A stretch of DNA of 64,000 bases from Saccharophagus sp. K07 (GTDB lineage Bacteria > Pseudomonadota > Gammaproteobacteria > Pseudomonadales > Cellvibrionaceae), in NCBI RefSeq assembly GCF_014336955.1, contig NZ_QRAI01000002.1:434001-498000 (forward strand), in the 5' to 3' direction. Made by a program: the position numbers and the translations under genes. The notes beneath the pieces were generated by a model. It was given only the letters and a program-made list of their open reading frames with translations, had not been told where the DNA came from and did not search any database. How positions within the stretch are numbered: the first letter of the stretch is position 1; the number at the start of each line of letters is the position of its first letter. Positions 1 to 8,785 of this stretch are shown one piece after another.

Positions 1-1
1 T

Positions 2-190
2 GTCGAGATGATCGTGCAATTGGGCAAAACCTTGGGTCTGAATGTTATCGCCGAAGGTGTGGAAGAAGAAGTGCAAGGCGTGCTGTTGAAAGAAATGGGC
101 TGCCATGAAGTGCAGGGCTTTTTCTACGCTAAACCGATGGAGCGTGAACAATTGCATCAGTGGCTGGCTGCGCGTAAAGCGAGAGGTTGA
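2..190 (+). CDS. EAL-domain protein, C-terminal end (partial)
   Basis: This is the last 62 codons of a gene that begins before the window. The peptide contains the late EAL-domain signature 'NVIAEGVE' followed by 'GCHEVQGFFYAKPM', which is the usual end of a cyclic-di-GMP phosphodiesterase domain. The Glu in the 'AEGVE' stretch is one of the conserved metal/catalytic-region residues of the family. The product is therefore probably a c-di-GMP phosphodiesterase or a GGDEF-EAL hybrid, but the N-terminal domains and the EAL motif itself are outside the window. The gene stops at TGA 188-190, and the next genes are on the other strand. Confidence 0.85.
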   Translation, partial: VEMIVQLGKTLGLNVIAEGVEEEVQGVLLKEMGCHEVQGFFYAKPMEREQLHQWLAARKARG

Positions 191-294
191 TGTGAAGTGC
201 TTCGCTTGATCATGCTGTGCTTGCTTTCTCGATAGAAGACAAGCACGTACGTATTTTGCAAAATTAGTTTTAAATCGCGCGGAAGAAATTAGTG

Positions 295-630
295 TTAATC
301 GCCCTTGGGCGGAAGACTGCGCACAAAATGTTCGCAATGCCGGATCCATTTGTGCAGAGAAGAATCAGAGGTGATGGCTTCGGGTTCTACGTAGACAAAT
401 CCTTTTAGGGGTTTGCCGGTGAAGTCCATGATGGAGGTGTACATCTCTTTGAGCGCTCGTTCGTAATGTCTCGGCCCGACGCGAGCCATAAGTCTGCGAC
501 CGTTAGTACCGACACACATGTGCCCGTCGACAAGAAACGCCAATCCCCCGAACATCTGCTTTTCTACTACGCCATCATGATTGGAGAAATAGCGGCGAAT
601 GCGTTCTGCCAGTTGTTCGTCATAGATCAT
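295..630 (-). CDS. TfoX/Sxy N-terminal-domain protein
   Basis: The protein has 111 residues and carries the 'KQMFGGLAFLVDGHMC' signature of the TfoX N-terminal domain. The family includes the competence regulator TfoX/Sxy, but many members are stand-alone N-terminal domains of unknown role, and this one lacks the C-terminal TfoX domain. The start was set at ATG 630 (MIYDEQLAERI), which fits the family. A GTG at 645 would add five residues, and neither site has a strong Shine-Dalgarno sequence. It is a single gene between the upstream EAL gene, which converges on it, and the phasin-like gene. The domain call is firm. A role in natural competence would be inference only. Confidence 0.8.
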   Translation of the reverse strand: MIYDEQLAERIRRYFSNHDGVVEKQMFGGLAFLVDGHMCVGTNGRRLMARVGPRHYERALKEMYTSIMDFTGKPLKGFVYVEPEAITSDSSLHKWIRHCEHFVRSLPPKGD

Positions 631-720
631 AACTGCTGGACCCACCGTACACTTGGCGCTTCCGATGCGATTGCTTTGCCCTTTGGTTTAAGTGTAGATG
701 AGCAGATCCCATTTCGCCTG

Positions 721-1128
721 TTATCTGTTTTGGCGAGATTTTGATCGGCCGGCGCGGCTGAGTCTTAAAGCATTGGCTGTACTGGCGTGATAAAAGGGCT
801 TCCAGAAGCTGAATGCCGCATCCAGCGCGGTTTTTTGCAGCTGTAGTTGGTATTGCACCAGGTCCAGGCCCTTCATCTGCGGCCAGGGCTTTATAGCAGC
901 CTGGGTAAGCGCCATCAGGCCCTGAGTAGAAGCACTTGCTTTCTCTTCCACCATGCGCCACAGCTCTTTAGTGTCCGGCGCCTGATTATTCTGCAACCTA
1001 TAGCTGATCCCGCTAAGGCGGAGGCCAATGGTGAGGCCGGAGGCTACCGCCATTTCCCACCAGCGCAAGCAGTAGATATAACTATTTAACGAGTTTTCAA
1101 AAATGCTTAGAGAGTTGCGCATGGCCAT
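721..1128 (-). CDS. Hypothetical protein, phasin-like
   Basis: The protein has 135 residues, is mostly helical and amphipathic, and has no signal peptide. The centre and C-terminus ('QLQLQKTALDAAFSFWKPFY') resemble polyhydroxyalkanoate granule-associated phasins, small helical proteins that coat storage granules. No diagnostic motif was seen, so the phasin idea is tentative. The start is well supported: an AGGAGG Shine-Dalgarno lies about 8 nt before ATG 1128. No polyhydroxyalkanoate synthase gene lies in the window to support the function. A longer look-alike frame at 620-961 overlaps it and is not credible. Confidence 0.6.
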   Translation of the reverse strand: MAMRNSLSIFENSLNSYIYCLRWWEMAVASGLTIGLRLSGISYRLQNNQAPDTKELWRMVEEKASASTQGLMALTQAAIKPWPQMKGLDLVQYQLQLQKTALDAAFSFWKPFYHASTANALRLSRAGRSKSRQNR

Positions 1129-1275
1129 AGGGATTCCTCCTGTGAGCCATAAGAGGGAGAGGGCATAGAAACGCGATTAATAGTGCACCAATAAAATGGC
1201 AAATGCGAGGAATAAAAACAGCAGCTGGAAGGAATGCAGGCTGATTTATTTGCTAAACCAGCCTCGCAGCAGCAC

Positions 1276-4200
1276 TTATGCAGTTGGTGCTTGTCCGGTG
1301 GAGGAGAGCAAAAGAACCGTAGCATTTTCCGGCGACAGAGGTTTGGCGATGAAATAGCCTTGACCGTAATCACAGCCGTAGGATTTCAAAATTTCCATTT
1401 GCTGTTGCGTCTCGATGCCCTCGGCGATGATGCGCATGTTGAGGTTGTGGGCGAGCGAAATAGTGGCCCGCACGATTTCGTGAGCGCTGCTCTTGTTTTC
1501 TGCCAGAGCGTTGATGAATGAACGATCGATTTTCAGAACCTGCACCGGCAATTTATCGAGATAGGCCAAAGATGAATAACCAGTGCCAAAATCGTCGATG
1601 GCCAATTCGATTTTTCGCTCGCGCAAAGATTCGAGAATATCGTCCACCGTTTCGGTATGTTGCAGCAGCGCCGTTTCGGTAATTTCGAATTTGATATTTT
1701 CCGTATCTACGCCGCTGTTGATGATAATTTCATCAATGCGATCGAGAAAATCTCTGCGCTCCAGTTGAATGGGCGATAAATTGACGGAAATAACCGGCAG
1801 TGGATCAACCTGGTGCTGGGTCTTCCAGATATTCAATTGCTGACAAGCCTGTTCCAGAACCCACAAACCTATATCAAAGATTTGCCCCGAGGCTTCCGCC
1901 ATGGCAATAAATTTATCCGGTGGAATCATGCCTTTTTGTGGATGGAGCCAGCGAATCAACACTTCGAAGCCGACGATGCGGCACGAGTCGATCGAAATGA
2001 TGGGTTGATACACCACATGAAATTGTTTGAGTTGCAGAGCCATTTTCAAATCGGTTTCCAATTCGGCTGCCGATAAGGTCTCCTGCAGAATTTTATCGTC
2101 GAATTTCTGCCACACGCCGCGACCGCGATCTTTGGCTTTTTGCATGGCGATATTGGCGTTGCGCAGCAGCGAGGATGGCTCATCATAATCGCCGGGTTCT
2201 GCAATCACATAACCAATGCTGATGGTGAAGCTCAAGCGAACCTGATCGATCAGGAAGGGATCGCGGAAGGACTGGATGATATTTTCGACCAGTAATTCGA
2301 TTTCATTGTCGTTTTCGATATTTTCAATCAGCACCGCAAATTCATCGCTGCCCAGGCGAGTGACATGCGCGGTATCCGGACACAATTGCAGCAAGCGTTG
2401 GCCCGCGGCAATCAACACCTGGTCACCCAACTGGTGGCCGTAGGTATCGTTGATTTTGCGGAAGCGGTCGCCGCCGGCAAACAGCAGGGCAAAACGGCCA
2501 CCTTTTAAGGTTTTTTCCAGCTGGAGCAATAACCACGCGCGGTTATAAAGTCCGGTAAGTGAGTCGTGATACGCGATATAGGTCGCCTTGGCTTCGGATT
2601 CCTTGCGCTCTTCAATTTCTTTCAAAAGCTCATGGGTGCGCTGGTTGACGCGCTGTTCCAGTTCAGAGTTCAGCAAGCTGACTGCGCGGTTGGCAATTTT
2701 GAGTTTGGTTGTTTGTTCGTTGACCAATATTTCCAGCTCGCGTGCTCGTTTGCCACTGACACGCACACGCCACACGCTGAAGCCATAGGTCAGAAACACT
2801 AGCAGCGAGATATACATGCCATAGGCCCACCAGGTCTGCCACCAGACGGGTTGTATCTCGATGTTCAAGGTTTTCGCCTTCCCGGCCCAAACGCCGTCAT
2901 TATTAGCGGCAATCAGTTGGAATTGATATTTTCCCGCTGGCAAATTGCTATACAGCACAGTGCGCTCGTCACCTGTGGTTTCGATCCAGTCTTTATCGCG
3001 ACCGAGCAGGCGATAGCGATAGCGATTTTTTCCCGGGGCAATCAAATTCGTGGCCGTGAACGATAAGCGAATATCATCGGTATCGCTGGGCAGAATTAGA
3101 GTATCCATGTAACGCAGAGATTGCGGCAGCCAGGGCGATTGGCCGGGAATTTGAATTTGGTGATTAAGACTGATACTGGTGAAATGAATTGATGGGGCAA
3201 ATTCATTGCGTGGTATGTGTTGGGGATCAAAATAACTGAAGCCGCGATTGGTGCCAAAATACAGATGGCCGGAGCGGGTTTTAAAATGGCTGAAACGGTT
3301 GAATTGCGCTCCCGCTAAACCGTCCTCTTCGTCGAACACTTCGATTTCTTTACTGATAGGGTCGAAGCGATTCAAACCGTTGCGCGTTGCCAGCCATAAG
3401 TAGCCGCGCTCGTCTTGTTCAATGCCCATGACATGCTCGTCAGACAAACCATCTTTGGGCGTGATGCGAATGGCTTCAGAATTCACCGGATTAAAACGGA
3501 TCAGACCGCGCGAGGTGGCAATCCACAGCAAGCCCACATTATCGCTGTGAAGATCAAAGATGGCGCCGTTTATGGCGAGATTGGCTGTGGTGAATTTTCC
3601 GGTTTCGGGTGAATATTTTTCCAGACCGCGATAACCGCCGATCCAAATATCACCATCGGGGGTAAGCAATATATCGTTGATATAGTCGCTGCGCAGGCCG
3701 TGGGCAAGATTCTGCTCATCCGGGGGATAATGAATGAACTCGCCGGTTTCGGGATCAAAAATCTGTAAGCCGGAACTGCCAACAGCCAACAGCAAGCGAT
3801 TGTCTTTATCCACCGCAATGCGAAAAACATGGTTTTCCGCCAGTGTTTGATTTGTCGGGAGCTTGGGATCGCGTAAAAAGTGTTGCACCTTTCCAGTCTC
3901 AGGGTCGAGCCGGTTCAGACCTCCCGCCCATGTGCCCAACCAAATAAAACCTTGTGAATCTTCCGCGATGGACAGAATGGAATCAGAGCTGAGGCTGTGT
4001 GGATCTGTGGAAGAGTGACGGAAATTCTGGAAAGACTGGCTGCGCGGATCAAAACGATCCACGCCATTGCCATCCGTGCCTATCCAGATAAAACCCTTGC
4101 TATCTTCATACAAAGCGGAGAGCTGATTGAAACTGAGCGAATTTTCTGTCTCGAAGCTGTGCTGAAAGGTATGGAATTTTTGCAATTGAGGACTTAAGCG

Positions 4201-5187
4201 AAAAACGCCGTGATGCCCCGCTGCAAACCACACGGAACCCTTTTGATCATCAAAAATATAAGTGATGGGCGCCGGTGGAAAACGGTATTTATCGTAGGCG
4301 GATGGAGCGTAATGGACAAAACTGTCAGTTTCCGGTGCATAGCGAAATACACCGTGTTTATCGCTGCCAATCCAAATATTGTTTTGTTGGTCGCGCGCGA
4401 TGGACGTGAGGGCGCGGGTCGTAATATCCGAAATGTGTTCTTTCTCTTCCAGGCGATACGGCCGCGCTGTGCGGGTAGCAGGATTAAAGCGGTACAAACC
4501 TTCGCGGCTGACGATCCACACATCGCCGTCGCCACCTTCCTGAATGCGCATAAATGGACGGAAGCCAGTGGTGTTGGGCAAATCCAGCCATTTTTCCGCT
4601 TGCAGGGTTTGCGTGTCGAACAGCCATAATCCTTCGCTGGTACCTAACCACAATTGGGCGGAATTTTGGCGGCGGATGATACTTTGCACGCTGATGGCAG
4701 AATTGGGCTCATTAAAAAATTGCCGTATGACCTGGCCATTATTGGGGTTAAATAAAATCAGACCAAATTGATCGCCGCCAACCCAAATGCGCCCGAGTTC
4801 GTCTTCGTAAAGACTGTAAATTTCTTTGTACTGACTGACGTTGTAGCGGGTAAAGGTTTCGCTGATGGCGTTGTAGCGATTGAGGTAGTTACCAGCCGTC
4901 CACAAAGTGCCATCGGAATGTACAAGAAATGCATTGGTGTTGGGGGAGCCTATAGTGGCCGGATTTTGCGAATCGTGAGAAAAAGTCTGCAGACTGTAGC
5001 CGTCGTAGCGTTTTAAACCGTTATCTGTACCAATCCAGAGAAAGCCTTCCGAATCGCGAATGACGGTGTTCGTATAATCCTGCCGGTAGGCTTTATCCAA
5101 ATGTAGTGGATAAACGCGCATGCTCGAGTTCGCCAGCGCGAAGTCGGCGCCCAGGAGCAAGGCTGTGACAAAAATCATTCTGATCAT
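1276..5187 (-). CDS. Periplasmic two-component-propeller sensor with GGDEF and EAL domains
   Basis: The product has 1303 residues. A signal peptide (about 1-19) is followed by many propeller repeats with 'GFIWIGT'-like strands (about 30-690), a Y_Y_Y immunoglobulin-like domain (about 725-790), one membrane helix near 795-815, a coiled coil, a GGDEF domain (about 880-1040) and an EAL domain (about 1050-1295). The GGDEF site reads GSDEF, and no RxxD inhibitory site precedes it, so cyclase activity is doubtful. The EAL site reads EVL. The downstream 'NLSPIQL', 'EITETALL', 'DDFGTGYSSL' and 'AEGIE' elements are intact, so phosphodiesterase activity is plausible. Its start overlaps the stop of the preceding gene by 4 nt, making it the last gene of a three-gene operon. 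The propeller architecture is known from hybrid two-component sensors of carbohydrate users; the ligand here is unknown. Confidence 0.9.
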   Translation of the reverse strand: MIRMIFVTALLLGADFALANSSMRVYPLHLDKAYRQDYTNTVIRDSEGFLWIGTDNGLKRYDGYSLQTFSHDSQNPATIGSPNTNAFLVHSDGTLWTAGNYLNRYNAISETFTRYNVSQYKEIYSLYEDELGRIWVGGDQFGLILFNPNNGQVIRQFFNEPNSAISVQSIIRRQNSAQLWLGTSEGLWLFDTQTLQAEKWLDLPNTTGFRPFMRIQEGGDGDVWIVSREGLYRFNPATRTARPYRLEEKEHISDITTRALTSIARDQQNNIWIGSDKHGVFRYAPETDSFVHYAPSAYDKYRFPPAPITYIFDDQKGSVWFAAGHHGVFRLSPQLQKFHTFQHSFETENSLSFNQLSALYEDSKGFIWIGTDGNGVDRFDPRSQSFQNFRHSSTDPHSLSSDSILSIAEDSQGFIWLGTWAGGLNRLDPETGKVQHFLRDPKLPTNQTLAENHVFRIAVDKDNRLLLAVGSSGLQIFDPETGEFIHYPPDEQNLAHGLRSDYINDILLTPDGDIWIGGYRGLEKYSPETGKFTTANLAINGAIFDLHSDNVGLLWIATSRGLIRFNPVNSEAIRITPKDGLSDEHVMGIEQDERGYLWLATRNGLNRFDPISKEIEVFDEEDGLAGAQFNRFSHFKTRSGHLYFGTNRGFSYFDPQHIPRNEFAPSIHFTSISLNHQIQIPGQSPWLPQSLRYMDTLILPSDTDDIRLSFTATNLIAPGKNRYRYRLLGRDKDWIETTGDERTVLYSNLPAGKYQFQLIAANNDGVWAGKAKTLNIEIQPVWWQTWWAYGMYISLLVFLTYGFSVWRVRVSGKRARELEILVNEQTTKLKIANRAVSLLNSELEQRVNQRTHELLKEIEERKESEAKATYIAYHDSLTGLYNRAWLLLQLEKTLKGGRFALLFAGGDRFRKINDTYGHQLGDQVLIAAGQRLLQLCPDTAHVTRLGSDEFAVLIENIENDNEIELLVENIIQSFRDPFLIDQVRLSFTISIGYVIAEPGDYDEPSSLLRNANIAMQKAKDRGRGVWQKFDDKILQETLSAAELETDLKMALQLKQFHVVYQPIISIDSCRIVGFEVLIRWLHPQKGMIPPDKFIAMAEASGQIFDIGLWVLEQACQQLNIWKTQHQVDPLPVISVNLSPIQLERRDFLDRIDEIIINSGVDTENIKFEITETALLQHTETVDDILESLRERKIELAIDDFGTGYSSLAYLDKLPVQVLKIDRSFINALAENKSSAHEIVRATISLAHNLNMRIIAEGIETQQQMEILKSYGCDYGQGYFIAKPLSPENATVLLLSSTGQAPTA

Positions 5188-6488
5188 AACGGTGCAGTGA
5201 ATTCCACACGGTTGCGGCCATTTTGTTTGGCCCTCAAAAGTGCCTGGTCGGCACGTCGCACAGCGTCGGCAAAATCTTCATCTTCTCCCACTACGGCAAC
5301 GCCAATACTCACGCTGATATGTAAATCGTCATCGCCATTGAAGGTGCACTGGGTTGCAAGGCTGCGCAATTTTTCCGCAAAGGTACGCAGACCTTCCAGC
5401 GGTTGACGCCGGCAAACCACCATAAATTCTTCGCCGCCCATGCGCGCGAAAATATCTTCTGTGCGTAAATTCATGGCGAGTAGAGAGGTAAAAGCCTTCA
5501 GAACCTTATCGCCCATATCGTGGCCGTAGCGGTCGTTCAGGTTTTTGAAATGATCGAGATCCAGTACCAAAACACCCAGTCCACTTAAGGTGCCGAAACG
5601 GATTTTTTCTGAGTCGACTCTGCTGCGCAAGCCCGCGCGATTGTAAACGCCGGTGAGAGGGTCGGTATCGGCAAGCGCTTCTAAGTGTTTATTTTGTTCT
5701 TCGAGCGCGCGCTGTCTTTCCAATAAAGCCTGGATCGCAGTGCGGTCGCGTTGCCCGGCTCGGTACAGACCGTAAAAACGGATACCGCCTTCAATCAAAA
5801 ATAGGGTCATCCATAAGGACAATATGATAAGTATCAGTGTTTCGGTATAAATCCATTTGCCAATCAAAGTTATACGCTCGACTATGACTTCGTGTTTGCC
5901 TTGCTCAACAAAATCCAACCCGATGGACGTGATGTTGTTTTTTTCCGGTTCTGACCAATGGCGGCGATGTTTGCGCTCCATCAACCACCAGTGGGCAAGA
6001 GCAAAATCGCTGAGTTTGAGCAACACAGGCTGATTCGCTTCCGCTGTGGCGAAGGTTGTTTCCATAGGTTGAGTGGTGCTGAGATCGTTGGGGTCGGAAT
6101 AGGCGGGATTGAAATTGCGCAGATACGCACGAATGCGCGACGCGGGTCCGGTGTATTGCAGTTTGATTTCCATAAAATCATAGGAGGTCAGATCCACTCC
6201 ACTTCCGACGGGTTCGAGATCCGGTGACGTGCGCCAGCCGCAACCATAGGCGTGCGTGCTTTTGTAATGACAAATCCAGTGATTTTCTTCCTCGTTGACC
6301 CAGTAGGCGGATGTTCCTTTTTCTCGGTCGACAAAACCGTACAGTTTGGCAACAAATAAAGGCGCTTTGACTTCCAGAGTTTTGGCTGGCAGAAAATAAT
6401 GGCCGATAAAAATAATAAGGGTGAGCAGCGATGCCCAGCGGACGCCGATGCGGTAGTAACGTATTGTTTTGCTCTGCGTGAGTTGCAT
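5184..6488 (-). CDS. Membrane diguanylate cyclase with periplasmic carbohydrate-binding-like sensor domain
   Basis: The protein has 434 residues: a first membrane helix near 10-30, a periplasmic domain to about 205, a second helix near 207-227, a short coiled coil and a GGDEF domain. The active site is GGEEF, preceded by RTED, a good match to the RxxD inhibitory I-site, so an active, feedback-controlled diguanylate cyclase making c-di-GMP from GTP is expected. The periplasmic part ('YDFMEIKLQY...FNPAY', 'HWW') resembles beta-sandwich sugar-binding modules and is paralogous to that of the upstream gene. ATG 6488 was chosen because it has a GGA upstream and follows the previous stop by 8 nt; a GTG at 6509 would overlap the previous gene by 13 nt. 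The ligand is unknown. Confidence 0.9.
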   Translation of the reverse strand: MQLTQSKTIRYYRIGVRWASLLTLIIFIGHYFLPAKTLEVKAPLFVAKLYGFVDREKGTSAYWVNEEENHWICHYKSTHAYGCGWRTSPDLEPVGSGVDLTSYDFMEIKLQYTGPASRIRAYLRNFNPAYSDPNDLSTTQPMETTFATAEANQPVLLKLSDFALAHWWLMERKHRRHWSEPEKNNITSIGLDFVEQGKHEVIVERITLIGKWIYTETLILIILSLWMTLFLIEGGIRFYGLYRAGQRDRTAIQALLERQRALEEQNKHLEALADTDPLTGVYNRAGLRSRVDSEKIRFGTLSGLGVLVLDLDHFKNLNDRYGHDMGDKVLKAFTSLLAMNLRTEDIFARMGGEEFMVVCRRQPLEGLRTFAEKLRSLATQCTFNGDDDLHISVSIGVAVVGEDEDFADAVRRADQALLRAKQNGRNRVEFTAPL

Positions 6489-6496
6489 AAAAAATT

Positions 6497-7855
6497 TTAT
6501 TCCAACCACTCGTAAACAGCGGTGTTACGGTAGAGCTTGGCTTTGTACAGTGCTTTGTCTCCGCGCTTGAATAAATTATCGAACGATTCATTGTCGGTTG
6601 CTTTCACCACACCGATGCTGACGGTAATGGTATTGGCGGGCAGAGCTTTAAATTGATGCGAAGCGGTTTTTTGTCGCAGTTTTTCCGCCAGTGTCGACAA
6701 TTTTTCCGTGGTTGTCTCCTCAACCAATAAAATAAATTCCTCACCGCCCCAGCGGGCAAATAAATCATGGACGCGAATTTCGCTGCGGATCAGTTCGGCA
6801 AACTCGCGCAAAATGGCATCTCCAACATCGTGGCCGTGAGTATCGTTAATGGATTTGAAATGATCTATATCCAGAACGATTAAGCCGGTATGGGAAGGCA
6901 ACAGACTACCGCCGTGTCTATGGTTGAGCTGCCGCGCTATGCCTGCGCGGTTTAACACGCCTGTAAGTGGATCGGTCAGAGCGCGCGATTGCAGCTGTGC
7001 TTGCTCCGCTTCCAACAAATTGGCGTTGTCTTCAAGGCCGAGCAGTTCCTGCTGCTGAGATTGCAAAGCGCTGCGCAAGCGGTAGTAGCGCACAGCGGCT
7101 TCTAACAATCCCAAAAAGATCCAGAAAATCAGAATAGTGAGCAGATAGGTTTTGTCGGAGATTCGTTCACCGACCAACTTGATTTCATTGACTCGGATCC
7201 GGTGCACGCCGGGTTCCACATTGCCCAGAGCAACCTCCGCGATATGGCCGAACTCCGGACCGGCAATTTGTAATGGTGGATTCTTCGCCATGGTCCACCA
7301 ATGCTCAACATTGAATTGATTCCAGCGGATCACCACCGGACCGGTTTTTAAATCGTCGGTCCGCAACAAAGCGGCAATAAATTTTTCCGTAATGTCCGGC
7401 TTGATGGTGGGGTACAGGGGATTTTTGTCTTGCAGGTACACGTGCAGATACTGCGCCCGCCCTTCGTAGGAAATATCCAAGCTGAGTCCGTCGTAGGCGC
7501 TGAAGTCGATGGTGCCGTCTGCGGCGGGTCTGAAGGTCACTTGTTTAAGCGTTTCGCAAGCGTCGGCCGGAGTCTCATTTTGATGTGTGCACTCGCTGAG
7601 CGTTTCCCAGGAATAGGTAATGCCGCAATACAGTTGTTTTTCCCGCTCGGGCAATTGGCAGCGCCACTGGGAGTCGTCCAGCCAGGCGTTTTGGGGCGTT
7701 TCTCCATCGCTGTTGCTCTGGCCGTAGAGTTTGGCCGTAACGCCGTCCGCCGGGTGTATGACCAGCGTTTTAAGCGGAATAAAAGGCTTTCCCACAATCG
7801 CCAGCACTGTGAGTAACGCCATGACGAATCTGATGCTGGTGAATAAACCCGACAT
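6497..7855 (-). CDS. Membrane diguanylate cyclase with periplasmic carbohydrate-binding-like sensor domain (paralog)
   Basis: The protein has 452 residues and the same plan as its downstream neighbour: a membrane helix near 8-25, a periplasmic domain to about 225, a second helix near 230-252, a coiled coil rich in Gln and Glu, and a GGDEF domain at about 290-450. The active site is GGEEF with RVHD as the I-site, so an active cyclase under product inhibition is expected. The periplasmic domain shares 'YDGLSLDISYEG', 'NPLYPT' and 'EHWW' landmarks with the next gene, pointing to a tandem duplication. It has an extra Cys-containing loop ('WRCQLPEREKQLYCG', 'CTHQNETPADACE'). It is the first gene of the operon that continues to 1276. 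Confidence 0.9.
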   Translation of the reverse strand: MSGLFTSIRFVMALLTVLAIVGKPFIPLKTLVIHPADGVTAKLYGQSNSDGETPQNAWLDDSQWRCQLPEREKQLYCGITYSWETLSECTHQNETPADACETLKQVTFRPAADGTIDFSAYDGLSLDISYEGRAQYLHVYLQDKNPLYPTIKPDITEKFIAALLRTDDLKTGPVVIRWNQFNVEHWWTMAKNPPLQIAGPEFGHIAEVALGNVEPGVHRIRVNEIKLVGERISDKTYLLTILIFWIFLGLLEAAVRYYRLRSALQSQQQELLGLEDNANLLEAEQAQLQSRALTDPLTGVLNRAGIARQLNHRHGGSLLPSHTGLIVLDIDHFKSINDTHGHDVGDAILREFAELIRSEIRVHDLFARWGGEEFILLVEETTTEKLSTLAEKLRQKTASHQFKALPANTITVSIGVVKATDNESFDNLFKRGDKALYKAKLYRNTAVYEWLE

Positions 7856-8280
7856 ACGACCTTATAAGAATGAAATCCACGCACGCAGGACCGAAGAGCC
7901 AGGGCGTCGACAACGGCGAGCCCATAGACACGCCTCTACGCTGAAATCCCTGCGCGTAACGATTCACATGCATCTGGCGCCAAACTAAGCGCAGCTATTT
8001 AGGGGACAACTTCTAGCGAGTATAGACCAAGGTCAAGCGGCTCGCGGGAGAGTGATGTAGATGCCTGCTCGCCAAATGGCGGCATGAATCCGGATTGATA
8101 GCGAAATGAAATAAGTCGGCTGGAGCGGCTATCTGTTGATGCTTCCTCCTATATGGACTATGGAGTCGTCTATTGACTTTACTCGGCTTCTTTTGATCGC
8201 TACAGTTCGGCCCTACGCCGGGGCTCGCCCCACAGGATGCCCAGGAATACAAAAGTTTAGGTCAACAAGGAGAAGTCTCT
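7856..8280. other. Intergenic region between divergent units
   Basis: This 425-bp gap separates the minus-strand c-di-GMP operon from the plus-strand 8281 gene group, so promoters for both should lie here. No convincing -35/-10 pair was found in either direction. A short TTGACT near 8174 has no matching -10 element. A Shine-Dalgarno AAGGAG at about 8267-8272 serves the gene at 8281. Open frames here are short and unconvincing. Confidence 0.4.
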
Positions 8281-8598
8281 ATGCTTCAAGCCAATCGCCT
8301 GCACGTCACGGAAGGTCAGCTCACCACCATCGCAGGGGAGACTGCCGGTCGAAAAGTACGCTGCTCCCCACAGGCTCTTCCTGTATATAACTCCCTGGTC
8401 GGCCTTGCCCGCAATGGCAATTATTGGGCTCGGCTGATTGTCCAAGGTATTCGCGGCCTTACTTCAGGCCGTCTTCATATGGACAATATTTATGTCAAAC
8501 AGGAAACCAATATTGCCTATGGTAGAGGGCTGTTTTACGTCGTTTTGCCAGGAGTAAGAGCGACACTAGAGGATCGTGAATTCAGATTTGAATTTTAA
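8281..8598 (+). CDS. Hypothetical small protein, first gene of an unrecognised group
   Basis: The protein has 105 residues and no signal peptide or membrane helix. The C-terminal half is rich in aromatic and Arg residues ('NGNYWARLIVQGIRGL', 'ATLEDREFRFEF'), consistent with a compact soluble domain. I do not recognise the family. The start is supported by an AAGGAG Shine-Dalgarno 8-9 nt before the ATG. Its 3' end overlaps the next gene by 23 nt, so the two are probably translationally coupled. The arrangement of one small soluble protein, one small membrane protein and one larger soluble protein would suit a toxin/effector set with helpers, but nothing in the sequence proves that. Confidence 0.6.
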   Translation: MLQANRLHVTEGQLTTIAGETAGRKVRCSPQALPVYNSLVGLARNGNYWARLIVQGIRGLTSGRLHMDNIYVKQETNIAYGRGLFYVVLPGVRATLEDREFRFEF

Positions 8599-8770
8599 AG
8601 CAACCGTTAAAACTTCAGCGTTCGGCTTGTCTGCTGCAGGTGCTGCTTTTGGTGTGGCGGGGCTTAGTCTAACAACGTCGGGAGTCGTAGGATTTGCAGG
8701 GGCATTGTATTTTGTTGGCACGACCCTTGTGGCAGGAACGAAAACTCTTTCTCCGAAAAAATATAAATAA
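8576..8770 (+). CDS. Small hydrophobic (membrane) protein
   Basis: The protein has 64 residues and starts with GTG inside the previous gene. Residues about 13-54 form one or two glycine- and alanine-rich hydrophobic helices ('AAGAAFGVAGLSLTTSG', 'GFAGALYFVGTTLVAG'), and the tail is basic (SPKKYK). It is probably an inner-membrane protein with a cytoplasmic tail. The 23-nt overlap with the 8281 gene and the 15-nt gap to the 8786 gene place it in the middle of a three-gene operon. No family was recognised, and it is too short for a confident function. Confidence 0.55.
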   Translation: MNSDLNFKATVKTSAFGLSAAGAAFGVAGLSLTTSGVVGFAGALYFVGTTLVAGTKTLSPKKYK

Positions 8771-8785
8771 AGGGGCGCCGGATAC

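Noticed and set aside
620-961. 113-codon minus-strand frame overlapping the TfoX-like and phasin-like genes
   Set aside because: Overlaps two better-supported genes in other frames and shows no family pattern.
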